DNA of 64,000 bases from Anaerolineales bacterium (GCA_003105035.1 PQAL01000037.1:9813-73812); one strand, 5' to 3'; shown: positions 1-7,502, numbered from the stretch's first letter. Made by a program: numbers and translations. Notes: generated by a model not told the origin, from the sequence alone.

Positions 1-84
1 CATGGCTTGCTCAAAAAAGTGCGTGATTTGGGGATCCCGCTGCTTTCAGTAAATCTCGTTCAATCTCAACCCAAAAAGGAGTAG
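1..84 (+). CDS. C-terminal 27 residues of a truncated upstream gene
   Basis: Reading frame 1 is open from the window edge to a TAG at 82-84 and ends ...VNLVQSQPKKE. The stop lies 5 nt before the next start, and the AAAAAGGAG ribosome binding site of the dehydrogenase overlaps the last codons, so the two genes are probably co-transcribed. The LLKKVRDLGIPLLSVN stretch resembles the end of short (about 80-residue) hypothetical proteins often found beside such dehydrogenases. The function cannot be judged from so short a piece. Confidence 0.6.
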   Translation, partial: HGLLKKVRDLGIPLLSVNLVQSQPKKE

Positions 85-89
85 AAAAA

Positions 90-1091
90 ATGAAAGCGAT
101 TGTATACACAAAGTACGGCTCGGCCGATGTCCTGCATCTCCAGGAGGTGGAAAAGCCCACCCCAAAAGACAATGAAGTGCTGATCAAAGTTCATGCCTCA
201 ACTGTCACTGCTGGAGACTGCAACGCACGCGGTTTTGTCTTTGTCCCGCCTGGCTTTGGTTTCCTGTCACGCGTAATGTTTGGCCTTCGGAAACCCAAGC
301 AACCTATCCTCGGAACGGAATTGTCGGGCGAAATTGTCCAAGTTGGCAAGGATGTCAAACTGTTCAAGCAGGGTGATCAGATCTTTGGTATAAGTGAAAA
401 ATTTGGCGCATACGCCGAATACGCCTGCATGGCTGAAGACGCCAGCCTGGTCATGAAACCAGCTAATTTGACTTGCTCAGAAGCCGCTGCAATTCCATTT
501 GGTGCCAACACCGCACTCTATTTTTTGAGAGATATGGCAAAACTTCAATCCGGGCAGAAGGTTCTGATTATTGGTGCTTCGGGTTGTACCGGTGTTTATG
601 CTGTCCAGCTCGCCAAATACTATGGAGCTGAAGTTATTGGCGTGTGCAGTACGAGGAACCTGGAAATGGTACTTTCACTTGGGGCAGACCATGCAATCGA
701 TTACACGAAAGAAGATTTCACCCAGAACGGCGAGATATATGATGTTATTTTTGATATGGTCCCAGGCAAGTCTTCGTTTTCACGCTACAAATCGTCCCTT
801 AAACCCAACGGGCTATATCTAGCCGGGGCAGGTGGTTTGGAGTCATTGGCTCAAATGGCCTGGACTACGCTGACCGGCGGCAAGAAAGTGATCGCTGGGA
901 TGGCGCCCGACCGTGTAGAAGACTTGGTTTTCCTCAAAGAGCTGCTTGAGACCGGGAAACTCAAACCGGTGATTGACCGGCGCTATCCCTTGGAGCAGAC
1001 CGCCGAGGCGCACCGCTACGCAGATACGGGACGTAAACGCGGCAGTGTGGTCATTACGATCGCGAAACAGGAGGGCTCATCTCATGGATAA
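90..1091 (+). CDS. Zinc-independent MDR-family NAD(P)H-dependent alcohol dehydrogenase / quinone oxidoreductase
   Basis: The 333-residue protein has the two-domain layout of the medium-chain dehydrogenase/reductase superfamily. It has an N-terminal GroES-like domain (start MKAIVYTKYGSADVLHL, residues 1-120) and a Rossmann domain with the nucleotide-binding loop LIIGASGCTGVYAVQLAK near residue 160. The cysteine cluster of zinc-binding alcohol dehydrogenases is absent, which fits the quinone oxidoreductase branch that reduces quinones or enones with NADPH. The start is set by AAAAAGGAG 8 nt upstream. It lies directly after a truncated gene and overlaps the next membrane-protein gene by 8 nt, so the three look like one operon. 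The physiological substrate cannot be told from sequence. Confidence 0.9.
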   Translation: MKAIVYTKYGSADVLHLQEVEKPTPKDNEVLIKVHASTVTAGDCNARGFVFVPPGFGFLSRVMFGLRKPKQPILGTELSGEIVQVGKDVKLFKQGDQIFGISEKFGAYAEYACMAEDASLVMKPANLTCSEAAAIPFGANTALYFLRDMAKLQSGQKVLIIGASGCTGVYAVQLAKYYGAEVIGVCSTRNLEMVLSLGADHAIDYTKEDFTQNGEIYDVIFDMVPGKSSFSRYKSSLKPNGLYLAGAGGLESLAQMAWTTLTGGKKVIAGMAPDRVEDLVFLKELLETGKLKPVIDRRYPLEQTAEAHRYADTGRKRGSVVITIAKQEGSSHG

Positions 1092-1446
1092 AAAAATTAT
1101 CCTATCCGCAACCTGGGTGGTCGTCACGCTAATTTATCTGTATGGTGATGTCTTGCGCATCTACTATGGAGGCGACAAGGCAAAAATGTTGGCTGGCATG
1201 AATTTAAACCAGTTCGTTTGGCTGGGAATCGCGGTTTTGATGTTGACGCCCATCCTGATGGTTTTCCTGACCCTAGTATTGCCGCAACCTGCGAGTCGCT
1301 GGGCGAATATCATCGTGGCCGCCTTCTTTTTCCTGTTCAACCTGGTTGGCTTGCCCACCTATCCACCGTTATTTGACAAATTCCTGCTGGCGGTCAGCAT
1401 GGGATTCAATGTGGTCACGATCTGGTATGCGTGGAATTGGAGCTAA
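1084..1446 (+). CDS. DUF6326-type four-helix membrane protein
   Basis: This 120-residue protein starts at the ATG at 1084, inside the last codons of the dehydrogenase (8-nt overlap). A longer ORF from 973 would only add 37 polar residues read out of frame through the dehydrogenase gene. Four hydrophobic segments lie near residues 5-25, 43-66, 73-91 and 100-118. The first contains the YLYGDVLRIYYG signature typical of DUF6326 integral membrane proteins, which often sit next to MDR dehydrogenases. The function is unknown; the overlap suggests translational coupling to the dehydrogenase. Confidence 0.8.
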   Translation: MDKKIILSATWVVVTLIYLYGDVLRIYYGGDKAKMLAGMNLNQFVWLGIAVLMLTPILMVFLTLVLPQPASRWANIIVAAFFFLFNLVGLPTYPPLFDKFLLAVSMGFNVVTIWYAWNWS

Positions 1447-1533
1447 CATCTTGGAGTTTGCTAAGCAGTATGGCTGACTACCCTACGCAGGGATCGATTC
1501 TTCAAAATCTAGAACAACAGAAGGATGGAAAGA

Positions 1534-2157
1534 ATGAAAAGGATCTTTATAATCACAATTATTTTGATGGCGATAACAGCCTGCACAGGATTACAGTCGC
1601 AGGAACCTGAACTTACCGCGACGGACATTCCTCAGGTGAATATGCCCAATCCTGCCTCGGTCTATTGCGAGCAGAATGGGAATAAACTTGAGATTCAAAC
1701 GGCTTCCGATGGTAGCCAAAGTGGAATATGTATTTTTCCAGATGGCAGCACCTGTGAAGAGTGGGCTTACTTCCGGGGAGAGTGTGGTCCCGCAGCACAA
1801 GTTAGCCCAAATCCTCCTACGACTGTTGAGGCAACCTCAGAAGCAGGTGGCGGCGGTCCAGTAGAAAACGCCTCAGGCGGTTATATTCCACCCGGTACTA
1901 CGGAAGAGTTAGCCGATTGGTGGGGCGTCATCAAGGGTAATGCACCAGGTGCAGAGTTTGATGACTGCTTCGAGCGGCAAGATCTCGGGCAGATCATCTA
2001 TTTTGGCATCGATTCTAGAGACCCAGCAATTGAATCCCAGATTGTAGCGCTGCGCGACAGCGGGAAGATCGTCCATCTTTATGGCACCCTAGTAAGCAAT
2101 GTGCCTGATTGTAACGGTTCTCAGGTCCAGGTGGATCGCATCGAAGTTGAAGAGTAA
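1534..2157 (+). CDS. DUF333-containing lipoprotein with a C-terminal OB-like domain
   Basis: A signal peptide ends in the lipobox ITAC at about residue 18, so the mature protein is lipid-anchored. A linker leads to a DUF333 domain (NPAS.YC...NG...I, then GICIFPDGSTCEEWAYFRGEC), a small Cys-rich module found in secreted proteins. A Gly/Pro linker follows, then a roughly 95-residue domain (GGYIPPGTTEELADWWGVI ... GKIVHLYGTLVSNVPDC) with the strand pattern of an OB-type fold. I chose the ATG at 1534 over the one at 1525 because AAGGA lies at a normal distance only from 1534 (207 residues). It is alone between an operon and a strong hairpin. The function is unknown; binding of a small ligand in the envelope is a guess. 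Confidence 0.8.
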   Translation: MKRIFIITIILMAITACTGLQSQEPELTATDIPQVNMPNPASVYCEQNGNKLEIQTASDGSQSGICIFPDGSTCEEWAYFRGECGPAAQVSPNPPTTVEATSEAGGGGPVENASGGYIPPGTTEELADWWGVIKGNAPGAEFDDCFERQDLGQIIYFGIDSRDPAIESQIVALRDSGKIVHLYGTLVSNVPDCNGSQVQVDRIEVEE

Positions 2158-2172
2158 CGATCGACACATCCT

Positions 2173-2204
2173 GAGTAATCAGCCATCCCGTTGGCTGATT
2201 ACTC
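2173..2204 (+). terminator. Perfect 13-bp hairpin after the DUF333 lipoprotein gene
   Basis: GAGTAATCAGCCA (2173-2185) pairs perfectly with TGGCTGATTACTC (2192-2204) across a 6-nt loop, 15 nt after the stop codon. No T-tract follows, so it may act with Rho or protect the mRNA end rather than be a textbook intrinsic terminator. Confidence 0.65.
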
Positions 2205-2227
2205 TCGATCTACTATAAGGGTTGACT

Positions 2228-2392
2228 ATGAACCTGCTGGTTAAGATATTGGTGATGTTTGGAAGCTGTGCTTCCATCGGTTTTGGAATATGGCACTTTT
2301 TTGTTCCCAAATCATGAAATTGGTACTCATATATTGATAGCAATTCAACAGAGTTGGTCGCCGCTGTAGATAGAGCAAGGTTTTTTCTGTAA
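2228..2392 (+). pseudogene. Decayed small membrane-protein gene with an in-frame TGA
   Basis: An ATG at 2228 opens a 29-codon frame ending FGIWHFFVPKS and a TGA at 2315-2317. In the same frame after the TGA, the text continues NWYSYIDSNSTELVAAV and then a TAA at 2390. I recall Chloroflexota short membrane proteins with a FVPxIWNWYSYID motif, which suggests the TGA replaced a Trp codon and that the rest of the gene (further helices) is lost. TGA is a normal stop elsewhere in this window, so this is a nonsense mutation rather than recoding. Confidence 0.6.
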
Positions 2393-2693
2393 TTTTTTAT
2401 TACGCCTTTATAAGTAATCTATAAGTACTGAAGAATAACCCAAAAACCAACCGTGGAAAATCAAATAAGATGATGCTGCCCATTATTCCGCAAGCACTAA
2501 TATATATACTCTTATGACTCATTCTCTTTTTGGGAGTTTTTATTCTTGTAAATTGTTCTAAAAAGATCGTAGATCGAAATACATCAATGGACGGGACATT
2601 TGTCCCTCTCCACGCGGGACACATGCCCATCGACTATTACCAAAAAATAAAATACAATCTTTTTAAACGACAACAGATAGAATAATAAGAAAA

Positions 2694-2715
2694 CCCCTCT
2701 CCAATAGGAGAAGGG
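2694..2715 (-). terminator. Minus-strand terminator hairpin of element A
   Basis: CCCCTCTCC and GGAGAAGGG form a hairpin. On the minus strand it is followed by TTTTCTTATT, the shape of an intrinsic terminator for the small ORF transcript. The same block is in copies B (about 9230) and C (about 11555). A second GGAGAGGG about 30 nt away (near 2737) can pair with CCCTCTCC as an alternative. Confidence 0.6.
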
Positions 2716-2907
2716 CTAGTTTAGTTTACAAGCTGCGGAGAGGGTGGGTATGCACTCAGCGGAGCGTAAAGTCAACCGAGCCTTTCGGCTCTCGATCTGT
2801 TGAAAAACGGATGTGGAAGTGCTAAGATTTACCCTGTTGTGCACCTTCCACACGAGATCGCTTAGAAGCTGCTTAAAGATCTCACTTCTTACAAGCTTAC
2901 CTATCAT
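2716..2907 (-). CDS. Small ORF of element A (63 residues, unknown)
   Basis: The ORF starts MIGKLVRSEIFKQLLSDLVW. Its start is supported by GAGGAG 8 nt upstream and by a TTGACA-like box further up. The ribosome binding site and ATG are conserved in copies B and C. Copy C encodes a clearly related peptide (MIDKLVRSEISKQFLRDLVW...), sharing VFQQIESRKA and LTLRSAE. No known domain is recognised. The latter half also contains a GAGCC...GGCTC hairpin, so part of the conservation may reflect RNA structure rather than protein. Confidence 0.4.
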   Translation of the reverse strand: MIGKLVRSEIFKQLLSDLVWKVHNRVNLSTSTSVFQQIESRKARLTLRSAECIPTLSAACKLN

Positions 2908-3031
2908 TGTATATGCTCCTCGGCGATTGTCAAGGTATTGTGGGACATCGGGAGCAGGATTTCGACACTGGTGCTTAACTATCTGGAGTCTACCAGTATG
3001 TCACTAATGTTCATTTCCATTACTTTACGCT

Positions 3032-3331
3032 CTATCCAATAACGCCTTTCGTTGTCCAGGCGCAATCCGTCCAGGATCGAAAAAGCGGCTCGTAATCCGA
3101 ACTCTGCAGAAAACCAAATATCCGGAAGTGATAATTCTTCTCGACTACCACACGTGCGCCTAGGTTGCCCTTCGGCACCCGGATTGTGACGATATCGACC
3201 GCATCCTGGACTTCGTTGAGCGGCTTCTGTGGCAGGTCTGGGTCACGGTAGCAAGCCAGTCGGAAGAGCAGGTCATCGGCATACTTCCAGGTCCTGACGA
3301 CAATCCCTTCTAGAACGACATCATTGATCAT
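3032..3331 (-). CDS. Single-stranded-DNA-binding-protein-like OB-fold protein carried by element A
   Basis: From the ATG at 3331 the 99-residue protein reads MINDVVLEGIVVRTWKYADD and then LFRLACYRDPD. This matches the beta1-beta2 region of bacterial SSB-type OB folds, and it continues with VDIVTIRVPKG and a VEKNYHFRIFGFLQSSDYEPL strand typical of the family. A longer frame up to 3475 has no ribosome binding site, whereas GGAGG lies 5 nt before 3331. It lacks the long acidic C-terminal tail of housekeeping SSB, so it is a short mobile-element version that may bind ssDNA during replication or transposition. Copy C has a mutated homologue and B has lost it. The ssb assignment rests on my recognition of the motif pattern. 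Confidence 0.6.
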   Translation of the reverse strand: MINDVVLEGIVVRTWKYADDLLFRLACYRDPDLPQKPLNEVQDAVDIVTIRVPKGNLGARVVVEKNYHFRIFGFLQSSDYEPLFRSWTDCAWTTKGVIG

Positions 3332-3557
3332 TGCAACCTCCATTGATGAGTGGTTAATATAAATTAGCCGGAACAATTCTCCAGCAGGAGTATCCCGGCC
3401 AACGTGTGAGCGGTATTCGAATACACCAATCAGAACGTGAGTATGACGCCTGAGCCCGGGGGGGTCGTGTTTCATTGCTCAGGCTATGGTAATCATACAA
3501 GATTACGGCTTCATAGTCGATTCGGAGATGGCTCGTCAATGGCGGGACACATGTCCC

Positions 3558-4356
3558 AATATTCCAAATACTTGTAATATTCCGAAATTTGTCTGTTCTA
3601 GCTTTATTTAGCCGATGAATGTTTTGTTTTATCTCAACTCTTCGATAGAAAAAAAATGAACAATATTTTCAGAAGCAGGATGAAATCCAACCCAATCGAT
3701 TAGCAGTTGATGGCTGACATCACAAAAGCCATATCGCTTAGAATCACTGCTAATACTATCAGGACTCGAGCCCACGGGCTATTCAATACGATGGAGAAAA
3801 TACCGGGGTAAAAAGGAAAAAATAGCGTCTATTAAGTCTAAAATGTGCCAAAATCACCGTATAACTCGCTGCTCTCCTTGCATGCTATTTCAGAATAACT
3901 GTACCCGAATTGGACACGCAGTGTACCCATTACGCATCCATTCATCGTTGGGATACCTGACCCCGATTGAGTTCGAGCTCGCCTATCGGCTCGCTCTCAC
4001 TCAACCAATTTAGGGTACCCCCTAAGAATCCCTAAAAAAGTGTCCAGATAAATGGATCCATTAAACAATACCCCCGTGTAAATACTAAAACAGTTGTTTA
4101 CTGCCATTTTTACCGGTATAAGTAAATCTTCCTGCAATATTGACATTTTTTGACATTTTCAATAGTGGAACAAGCCTCCTCATAACAATGTACGAATTAT
4201 CGCTTTCCTACAACAAGAATGAGTCAATTGCTAGAAAGTATATAGTACTAAAACATTGATATCGAGTATCTATAAGGATCAAACATCATGGATATTTACA
4301 TAAATCGATAATATCTGAATGATGATTGCGCCTGTCTCCGTACTGACACCCGGAAG
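3558..4356. other. Non-coding stretch between element A and the insertion sequence
   Basis: No credible gene is seen. The stretch is AT-rich and contains the degenerate tRNA-like repeat, then a tail (CCAAAATCACCGTATA ... TGTACCCGAATTGGACACG, about 3850-3935) also found near 9827 and 12610. An inverted repeat follows near 3966-4010 (TTGAGTTCGAGC ... GCTC ... ACTCAA). It looks like decayed integrative-element end sequence. Confidence 0.45.
3757..3795 (-). repeat. tRNA/tmRNA-3'-end-like repeat A (degenerate)
   Basis: GGACTCGAGCCC followed by ATTCAATACGATGGA aligns with the better copies at 12514-12558 and 23892-23936. Read on the minus strand it resembles a T-arm (GGGCTCGAGTCC) of a tRNA-like 3' end. 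It is the most diverged of the three. The downstream stretch (CCAAAATCACCGTATA, then TACCCGAATTG) is shared with copy C. Confidence 0.45.
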
Positions 4357-4371
4357 AATGTAAAGCATACT
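4357..4371 (+). repeat. Left copy of the 15-bp direct repeat flanking the IS
   Basis: AATGTAAAGCATACT is identical to 5829-5843 on the other side of the IS. The right copy is part of the operator/promoter of the XRE gene, so this copy most simply records duplication of the target on insertion. Confidence 0.6.
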
Positions 4372-5828
4372 GTTAGATAAAGTTCAAAAGTGAACACCTT
4401 TAAAGTTGAAAAGTGAACCATTGCTCCTTAACAACTGAATTAAAGTTCAAAAGTGAACTCGCAAACCTTGCAATGGATAGACCACAGAATGCACCATTTT
4501 CTGCTGCCACCAAAGCCGACATTCAAAAGTTTGATGATCAAGATCCGGCACCAGGTGAAGCTCGACATCTTCGCGCAGTGGTACTTTAGGTACTTCAATA
4601 CTTTTGTTGAATACCGAAATTCGTCGATATCCATCCACGATGCGTGTATCACGCAAGCAAAATACATCTTTGAGTGAGGTGTATGGTTTGGGTAGTACAA
4701 AGGGGCGAAACAGGCTATTACCGAGTTGTTTGGCTTTGGCAAAACGGATGGCGGGGATTTCACCTGTGGTTGAATGCACCTGGTGGTTATTATAGCGGTC
4801 GATTTCTTCCTTCAAGACGCTACGGACCTCCTCCAGGCTAGTCAGCTTCTCCAGAGCACAGGTTCGGACAATGCGATCCTGTAACCAACGGTAAGGTCTT
4901 TCTACCTTGCCTTTGGCTTGAGGAGATAGGGCATAAGTGACCTGGACACCCATGATGCGCATCACCTGGCGCCATTGGGGATCGACATCATCAGTTTCCA
5001 GGACATGATTGCGCCAAAAGCTATCTCGATTCTGGATAAAGCGAAAGACACGCAGGTTATCCACATAGTAACTCAAAGGAACCCCGTAGGTCTGCATCAG
5101 GCGCTGAGCTGCTTGAATATGGCTCCAGGAAGTCTCTTGCGGGAAGAAATCCGCGAACAAGAGCTTGCGACTGTAGTCGTCAATGGAGGTGATCAAAGTC
5201 CATTTCTCCTGAGCATAAGGTGACCACAGGTGCAAGGAGGCATCGTGCTGAACCAGAGCCCCAATCGCCGTGGTTATCACTTCACGATCGTGAATCTTTA
5301 CCTTGTGCCGGGGCTTATAACAATTCAAGCGTTTGGCTCGTTCGATGATAGTCGGTACCGATATCCTGATGTCCTTTTTGCGAAGTCGATCGCGTAGAGC
5401 TGAGTAGTTGTACTCGTCGATGGGCAAACGGGGATCCTCAATCAGGTCTTTATCGCGGCGCAATTCCTGCTCGATCTCCATTTCGACCTGCTCTGACAGC
5501 TTAGGAGAACCGGTACGAAGGTAAGCAATGGAGAAGGTCTCTGGGTTAAGACGATATGCCTTCAACAGGGTAAAAAAACGGGTTTTACTCACTCCAATAA
5601 TTTCTTCTATCTCCATGCGTGTCATCAGGCCTTCACAAAAGCGCTTGAATAATAATCGGATCTGTTCGTCGGTGAATCGTTTGTGTAACTGGGTCATCGC
5701 ATCCTCTTTTTGGTGAGAAATCTACCATGACCAGTTCACTTTTCAGCTTTAAATACTCAGTTGAAGCGCTTTACCATGAGTTCACTTTTCAGCCTTAAAC
5801 AGTTCACTTTTGAAGTTTAAATGACACA
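4372..5828 (-). mobile_element. Insertion sequence with triple terminal repeats and one DDE transposase
   Basis: Each end carries three copies of a 17-nt repeat, AAAGTTCAAAAGTGAAC or a near variant. They lie at 4379, 4402 and 4442 on the left, and at 5734-5750, 5780-5796 and 5802-5818 in inverted orientation on the right, with nearly mirrored spacing. One transposase gene fills the interior. A 15-bp direct repeat, AATGTAAAGCATACT, flanks it (4357-4371 and 5829-5843). The outer ends read TGTTAGAT and ATGACACA if the repeat is a target duplication. The multi-repeat ends recall IS21-type transposase binding sites, but there is no istB next to it. Confidence 0.75.
4447..5697 (-). CDS. DDE (rve-type) transposase
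   Basis: This 416-residue protein has an N-terminal helix-turn-helix region (residues 10-50, MEIEEIIGVSKTRFFTLLKA). A retroviral-integrase-like catalytic core follows, with D152 in LVQHDASLHLW, D213 in YYVDNLR and E266 in AKGKVERPYRWLQ. It ends with a beta-rich tail (VPLREDVELHLVPD). This order and length fit IS481/ISNCY-like transposases that work without a helper ATPase. The start ATG at 5697 has GAGGATGCG upstream. The stop codon lies inside the innermost left terminal repeat, so the gene is packed wall to wall in the IS. All three catalytic acids are present and no frameshift is seen, so it may be active. Confidence 0.85.
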   Translation of the reverse strand: MTQLHKRFTDEQIRLLFKRFCEGLMTRMEIEEIIGVSKTRFFTLLKAYRLNPETFSIAYLRTGSPKLSEQVEMEIEQELRRDKDLIEDPRLPIDEYNYSALRDRLRKKDIRISVPTIIERAKRLNCYKPRHKVKIHDREVITTAIGALVQHDASLHLWSPYAQEKWTLITSIDDYSRKLLFADFFPQETSWSHIQAAQRLMQTYGVPLSYYVDNLRVFRFIQNRDSFWRNHVLETDDVDPQWRQVMRIMGVQVTYALSPQAKGKVERPYRWLQDRIVRTCALEKLTSLEEVRSVLKEEIDRYNNHQVHSTTGEIPAIRFAKAKQLGNSLFRPFVLPKPYTSLKDVFCLRDTRIVDGYRRISVFNKSIEVPKVPLREDVELHLVPDLDHQTFECRLWWQQKMVHSVVYPLQGLRVHF

Positions 5829-5830
5829 AA

Positions 5831-5890
5831 TGTAAAGCATACTTGACAAATAATAGAATTTCTGTATAATGATGTAAAGTGTACTTTACA
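5831..5890 (+). promoter_or_regulatory. Consensus sigma-70 promoter with two operator-like inverted repeats before the XRE gene
   Basis: TTGACA (5843-5848), a 16-nt spacer and TATAAT (5865-5870) form a near-perfect promoter. Operator 1 (5831-5848) is TGTAAAG-CATA-CTTGACA and overlaps the -35 box. Operator 2 (5873-5890) is TGTAAAGT-GT-ACTTTACA, with perfect 8-nt arms, just after the -10 box. Placement on both sides of the polymerase site suggests autorepression by the XRE protein encoded 14 nt downstream. Confidence 0.75.
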
Positions 5891-5903
5891 TAGGAGAGAA
5901 TGA

Positions 5904-6128
5904 ATGGGAGAAGATGTATTTACCCGTATTCGCGATTTTCGTGTGCACCGTGGGCTGACACAGGATGAGCTGGCACAAGCCGTGGGTGTATCCCGACAGA
6001 GCATCATCTCGATTGAGCGCGGCCGTTACACTCCTAGCCTGTTCTTAGCGCTACGCTTTGCTCAATTCTTCCAGTGTTCAACCGATGAACTTTTCAAGCT
6101 TAATCAGGAGGATCACTATGTTAAATAA
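5904..6128 (+). CDS. XRE-family HTH transcriptional regulator
   Basis: The 74-residue protein is almost only a Cro/C1-type HTH domain: IRDFRVHRGLTQDELAQAVGVSRQSIISIERGRYTPSLFLALRFAQFF. It is the size of small one-domain repressors that commonly precede short membrane-protein genes. It starts 13 nt after a palindrome and has AGGAGAG upstream. It overlaps the next gene by 11 nt, so it is translationally coupled to it. It probably binds the two TGTAAAG-type repeats at its own promoter and controls the small membrane-protein operon behind it. The IS is inserted immediately upstream but leaves the -35 and -10 boxes intact. Confidence 0.9.
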   Translation: MGEDVFTRIRDFRVHRGLTQDELAQAVGVSRQSIISIERGRYTPSLFLALRFAQFFQCSTDELFKLNQEDHYVK

Positions 6129-6345
6129 CCTGTTTTCCAATTGGTTTGGGATGGACGAACGCTTCATCATGCACCGCTATATCTCCACCCGCTGGTCGGT
6201 GATTGTGGGAGTGGTTTTAATGGCTGCCTGGGTGAATTATGAATTCATAGCCAATGATACGCTGCGAATCGACCTGCTGGTTTTCCTGGGAGCAATGCTT
6301 GTCACCAAGATGGCAGTCATGATCTACTACCGGCTGACGCACTGA
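6118..6345 (+). CDS. Small two-helix membrane protein of the XRE operon
   Basis: The protein of 75 residues begins MLNNLFSNWFGMDERFIMHRY, with hydrophobic segments about 28-48 (WSVIVGVVLMAAWVNYEFIA) and 53-70 (LLVFLGAMLVTKMAVMIYY). AGGAGG 7 nt upstream of 6118 decides the start; a frame from 6058 lies inside the repressor gene. It overlaps the repressor by 11 nt. Proteins of this kind commonly accompany stand-alone XRE regulators, but their role is not known. Confidence 0.8.
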   Translation: MLNNLFSNWFGMDERFIMHRYISTRWSVIVGVVLMAAWVNYEFIANDTLRIDLLVFLGAMLVTKMAVMIYYRLTH

Positions 6346-6400
6346 TTAGCAAGCTGCGGTATTTTGTACCTATTGGCATCACCCCGCCTAGGAGGAAGGT

Positions 6401-6649
6401 ATGGTCCAAAAAAGAAAAAACTACCTACCACAGGAATATATCCATATTGGGATGGCATTTTTCTTGTTGGGAATAGTCCTATCCATGGTAGCAGAAGACA
6501 GGATGATTGGGACTGTCTTTGCGAAGATGATCTCAGATCAAATATTATTAGCTGGCATCCAAGGCGCTTCAGCTGGCTTCTCGATCCCCATTTTTTGCGT
6601 CTCGATCTATTTCAACCTGCGCGGCTTGTTGATGCTTCGACGTCATTAA
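6401..6649 (+). CDS. Small two-helix membrane protein, third gene of the XRE operon
   Basis: The 82-residue protein starts at an ATG preceded by TAGGAGGAAGGT. It has hydrophobic segments near residues 14-31 (IHIGMAFFLLGIVLSMV) and 50-72 (GASAGFSIPIFCVSIYFNLRG). It follows the previous membrane gene by 55 nt in the same direction and probably belongs to the same transcript. No family is recognised. A longer overlapping ORF (6364-6903) in another frame is low-complexity and lacks a ribosome binding site. Confidence 0.7.
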   Translation: MVQKRKNYLPQEYIHIGMAFFLLGIVLSMVAEDRMIGTVFAKMISDQILLAGIQGASAGFSIPIFCVSIYFNLRGLLMLRRH

Positions 6650-6688
6650 TATATATTTGCTTTACAGAAGCAGCGGTAATTCGCTCTG

Positions 6689-6853
6689 ATGAATTTGGAC
6701 TATCCATATCGTCGTATAGAAAACCATCATGCAACCAGACGGAAAGTCAACCTAGCAAGAGCAGCTTGGGTAATTGCAGCGCAAACTGCGGGAATTGGAG
6801 CATCAGAAGAAATAGGAGCGCATTATACACCAGCAGGAACACCAGGCTCGTGA
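6689..6853 (+). CDS. Doubtful 54-codon ORF
   Basis: The ATG-started frame reads MNLDYPYRRIENHHATRRK and then an Ala-rich helix-like part (LARAAWVIAAQTAGIGASEE). Its composition is protein-like, but there is no ribosome binding site and no family is recognised. It could be a remnant of a longer gene or chance. Confidence 0.2.
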   Translation: MNLDYPYRRIENHHATRRKVNLARAAWVIAAQTAGIGASEEIGAHYTPAGTPGS

Positions 6854-7079
6854 GAAACAGCAGGAATGTAAATGGCTACTACCATAAAAAATCAATTGCT
6901 TAATCTTATAAATGCCCAGAATGACAATTAACTTTACGATGGGTATTAACCAGTCCGCTAGAATGGTTTGAAACTACCTTATACAGGCGTGTAAATCAAA
7001 AGTTCAGCAAAGTATCCTTGTGGTAATTGAACACGCCTCGATGGTTAACTTTATGATTAATCACTATGGAGGCACTTAT

Positions 7080-7331
7080 ATGAAAATCCGACCGTTCATT
7101 TTCATCATATTGGTTGGAATCCTGCTGATCACCTCTTGTGCTGCTTTTGATCGGGAGGTATCTACTCCCTTTGTATCTTCTACGGTAGCTGCTTCACCAA
7201 CACCTGGAATTACACCGTTGCCAACCACAACGTCCATCCCGTCTACATCTGGGTGTGAGTACTTGTGCTACAGTCTTCTTTTTGATAGTCCACACCTGCA
7301 TTCGAATGATCTGTTTGATAAATTTCTGTGA
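7080..7331 (+). CDS. Short lipoprotein, possibly truncated
   Basis: GGAGG 8 nt upstream sets the ATG at 7080. The first 20 residues form a signal peptide with lipobox ITSC (MKIRPFIFIILVGILLITSC). A Ser/Thr/Pro linker typical of Anaerolineae lipoproteins follows (ASPTPGITPLPTTTSIPST). After GCEYLCYSLL the text looks random and stops at residue 83. The anchor and linker are therefore credible, but the functional domain seems to be lost through truncation or frameshift. Confidence 0.55.
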   Translation: MKIRPFIFIILVGILLITSCAAFDREVSTPFVSSTVAASPTPGITPLPTTTSIPSTSGCEYLCYSLLFDSPHLHSNDLFDKFL

Positions 7332-7502
7332 CATCGTGGCCCTCCTTTTCTTGCTGCCCAACATCTGGCATTTCAGCGATATGGCCGATTGTGCAAGATT
7401 GAATCCGTTATAATTCTCCCTTCGTCTAAGGCTCTAAGCCGAAGACTAAATCCGCTGCAACCGGAGGTTGGGAGGCTCGCAATGTCTGAGCCCACATTCC
7501 AC

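Larger units (their letters stand above)
2593..3557 (-). mobile_element. Copy A of an ssb-carrying terminal-inverted-repeat element (intact copy)
   Basis: The left end has GGGACATTTGTCCC (2593-2606), a 9-bp spacer and GGGACACATGCCC. The right end has GGGACACATGTCCC (3544-3557) with a degenerate inner partner 9 bp inside. Copies B and C have the same double-palindrome ends and the same orientation. Inside, read on the minus strand, are a conserved leader, an ssb-like gene (3331-3032), a second small ORF (2907-2716) and a terminator-like hairpin near 2694-2715. There is no transposase, so the element must be moved in trans or be a relic. The leader holds CCTGAGC...GCTCAGG near 3450-3484 and GGCCGG-type inverted repeats near 3365-3405, also present in B and C. 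Confidence 0.75.

Noticed and set aside
2400-2630. A minus-strand frame with a hydrophobic end (MSHKSIYISACGIMGSIILF...) just left of element A
   Set aside because: Only a weak start signal, and it crosses the element terminal repeat. Hydrophobicity comes from AT-rich sequence.
6364-6903. A 179-codon plus-strand frame overlapping the third XRE-operon gene
   Set aside because: Unusual composition, no ribosome binding site and no recognisable domain. The 82-codon frame at 6401 has a strong AGGAGG site and clear membrane helices.
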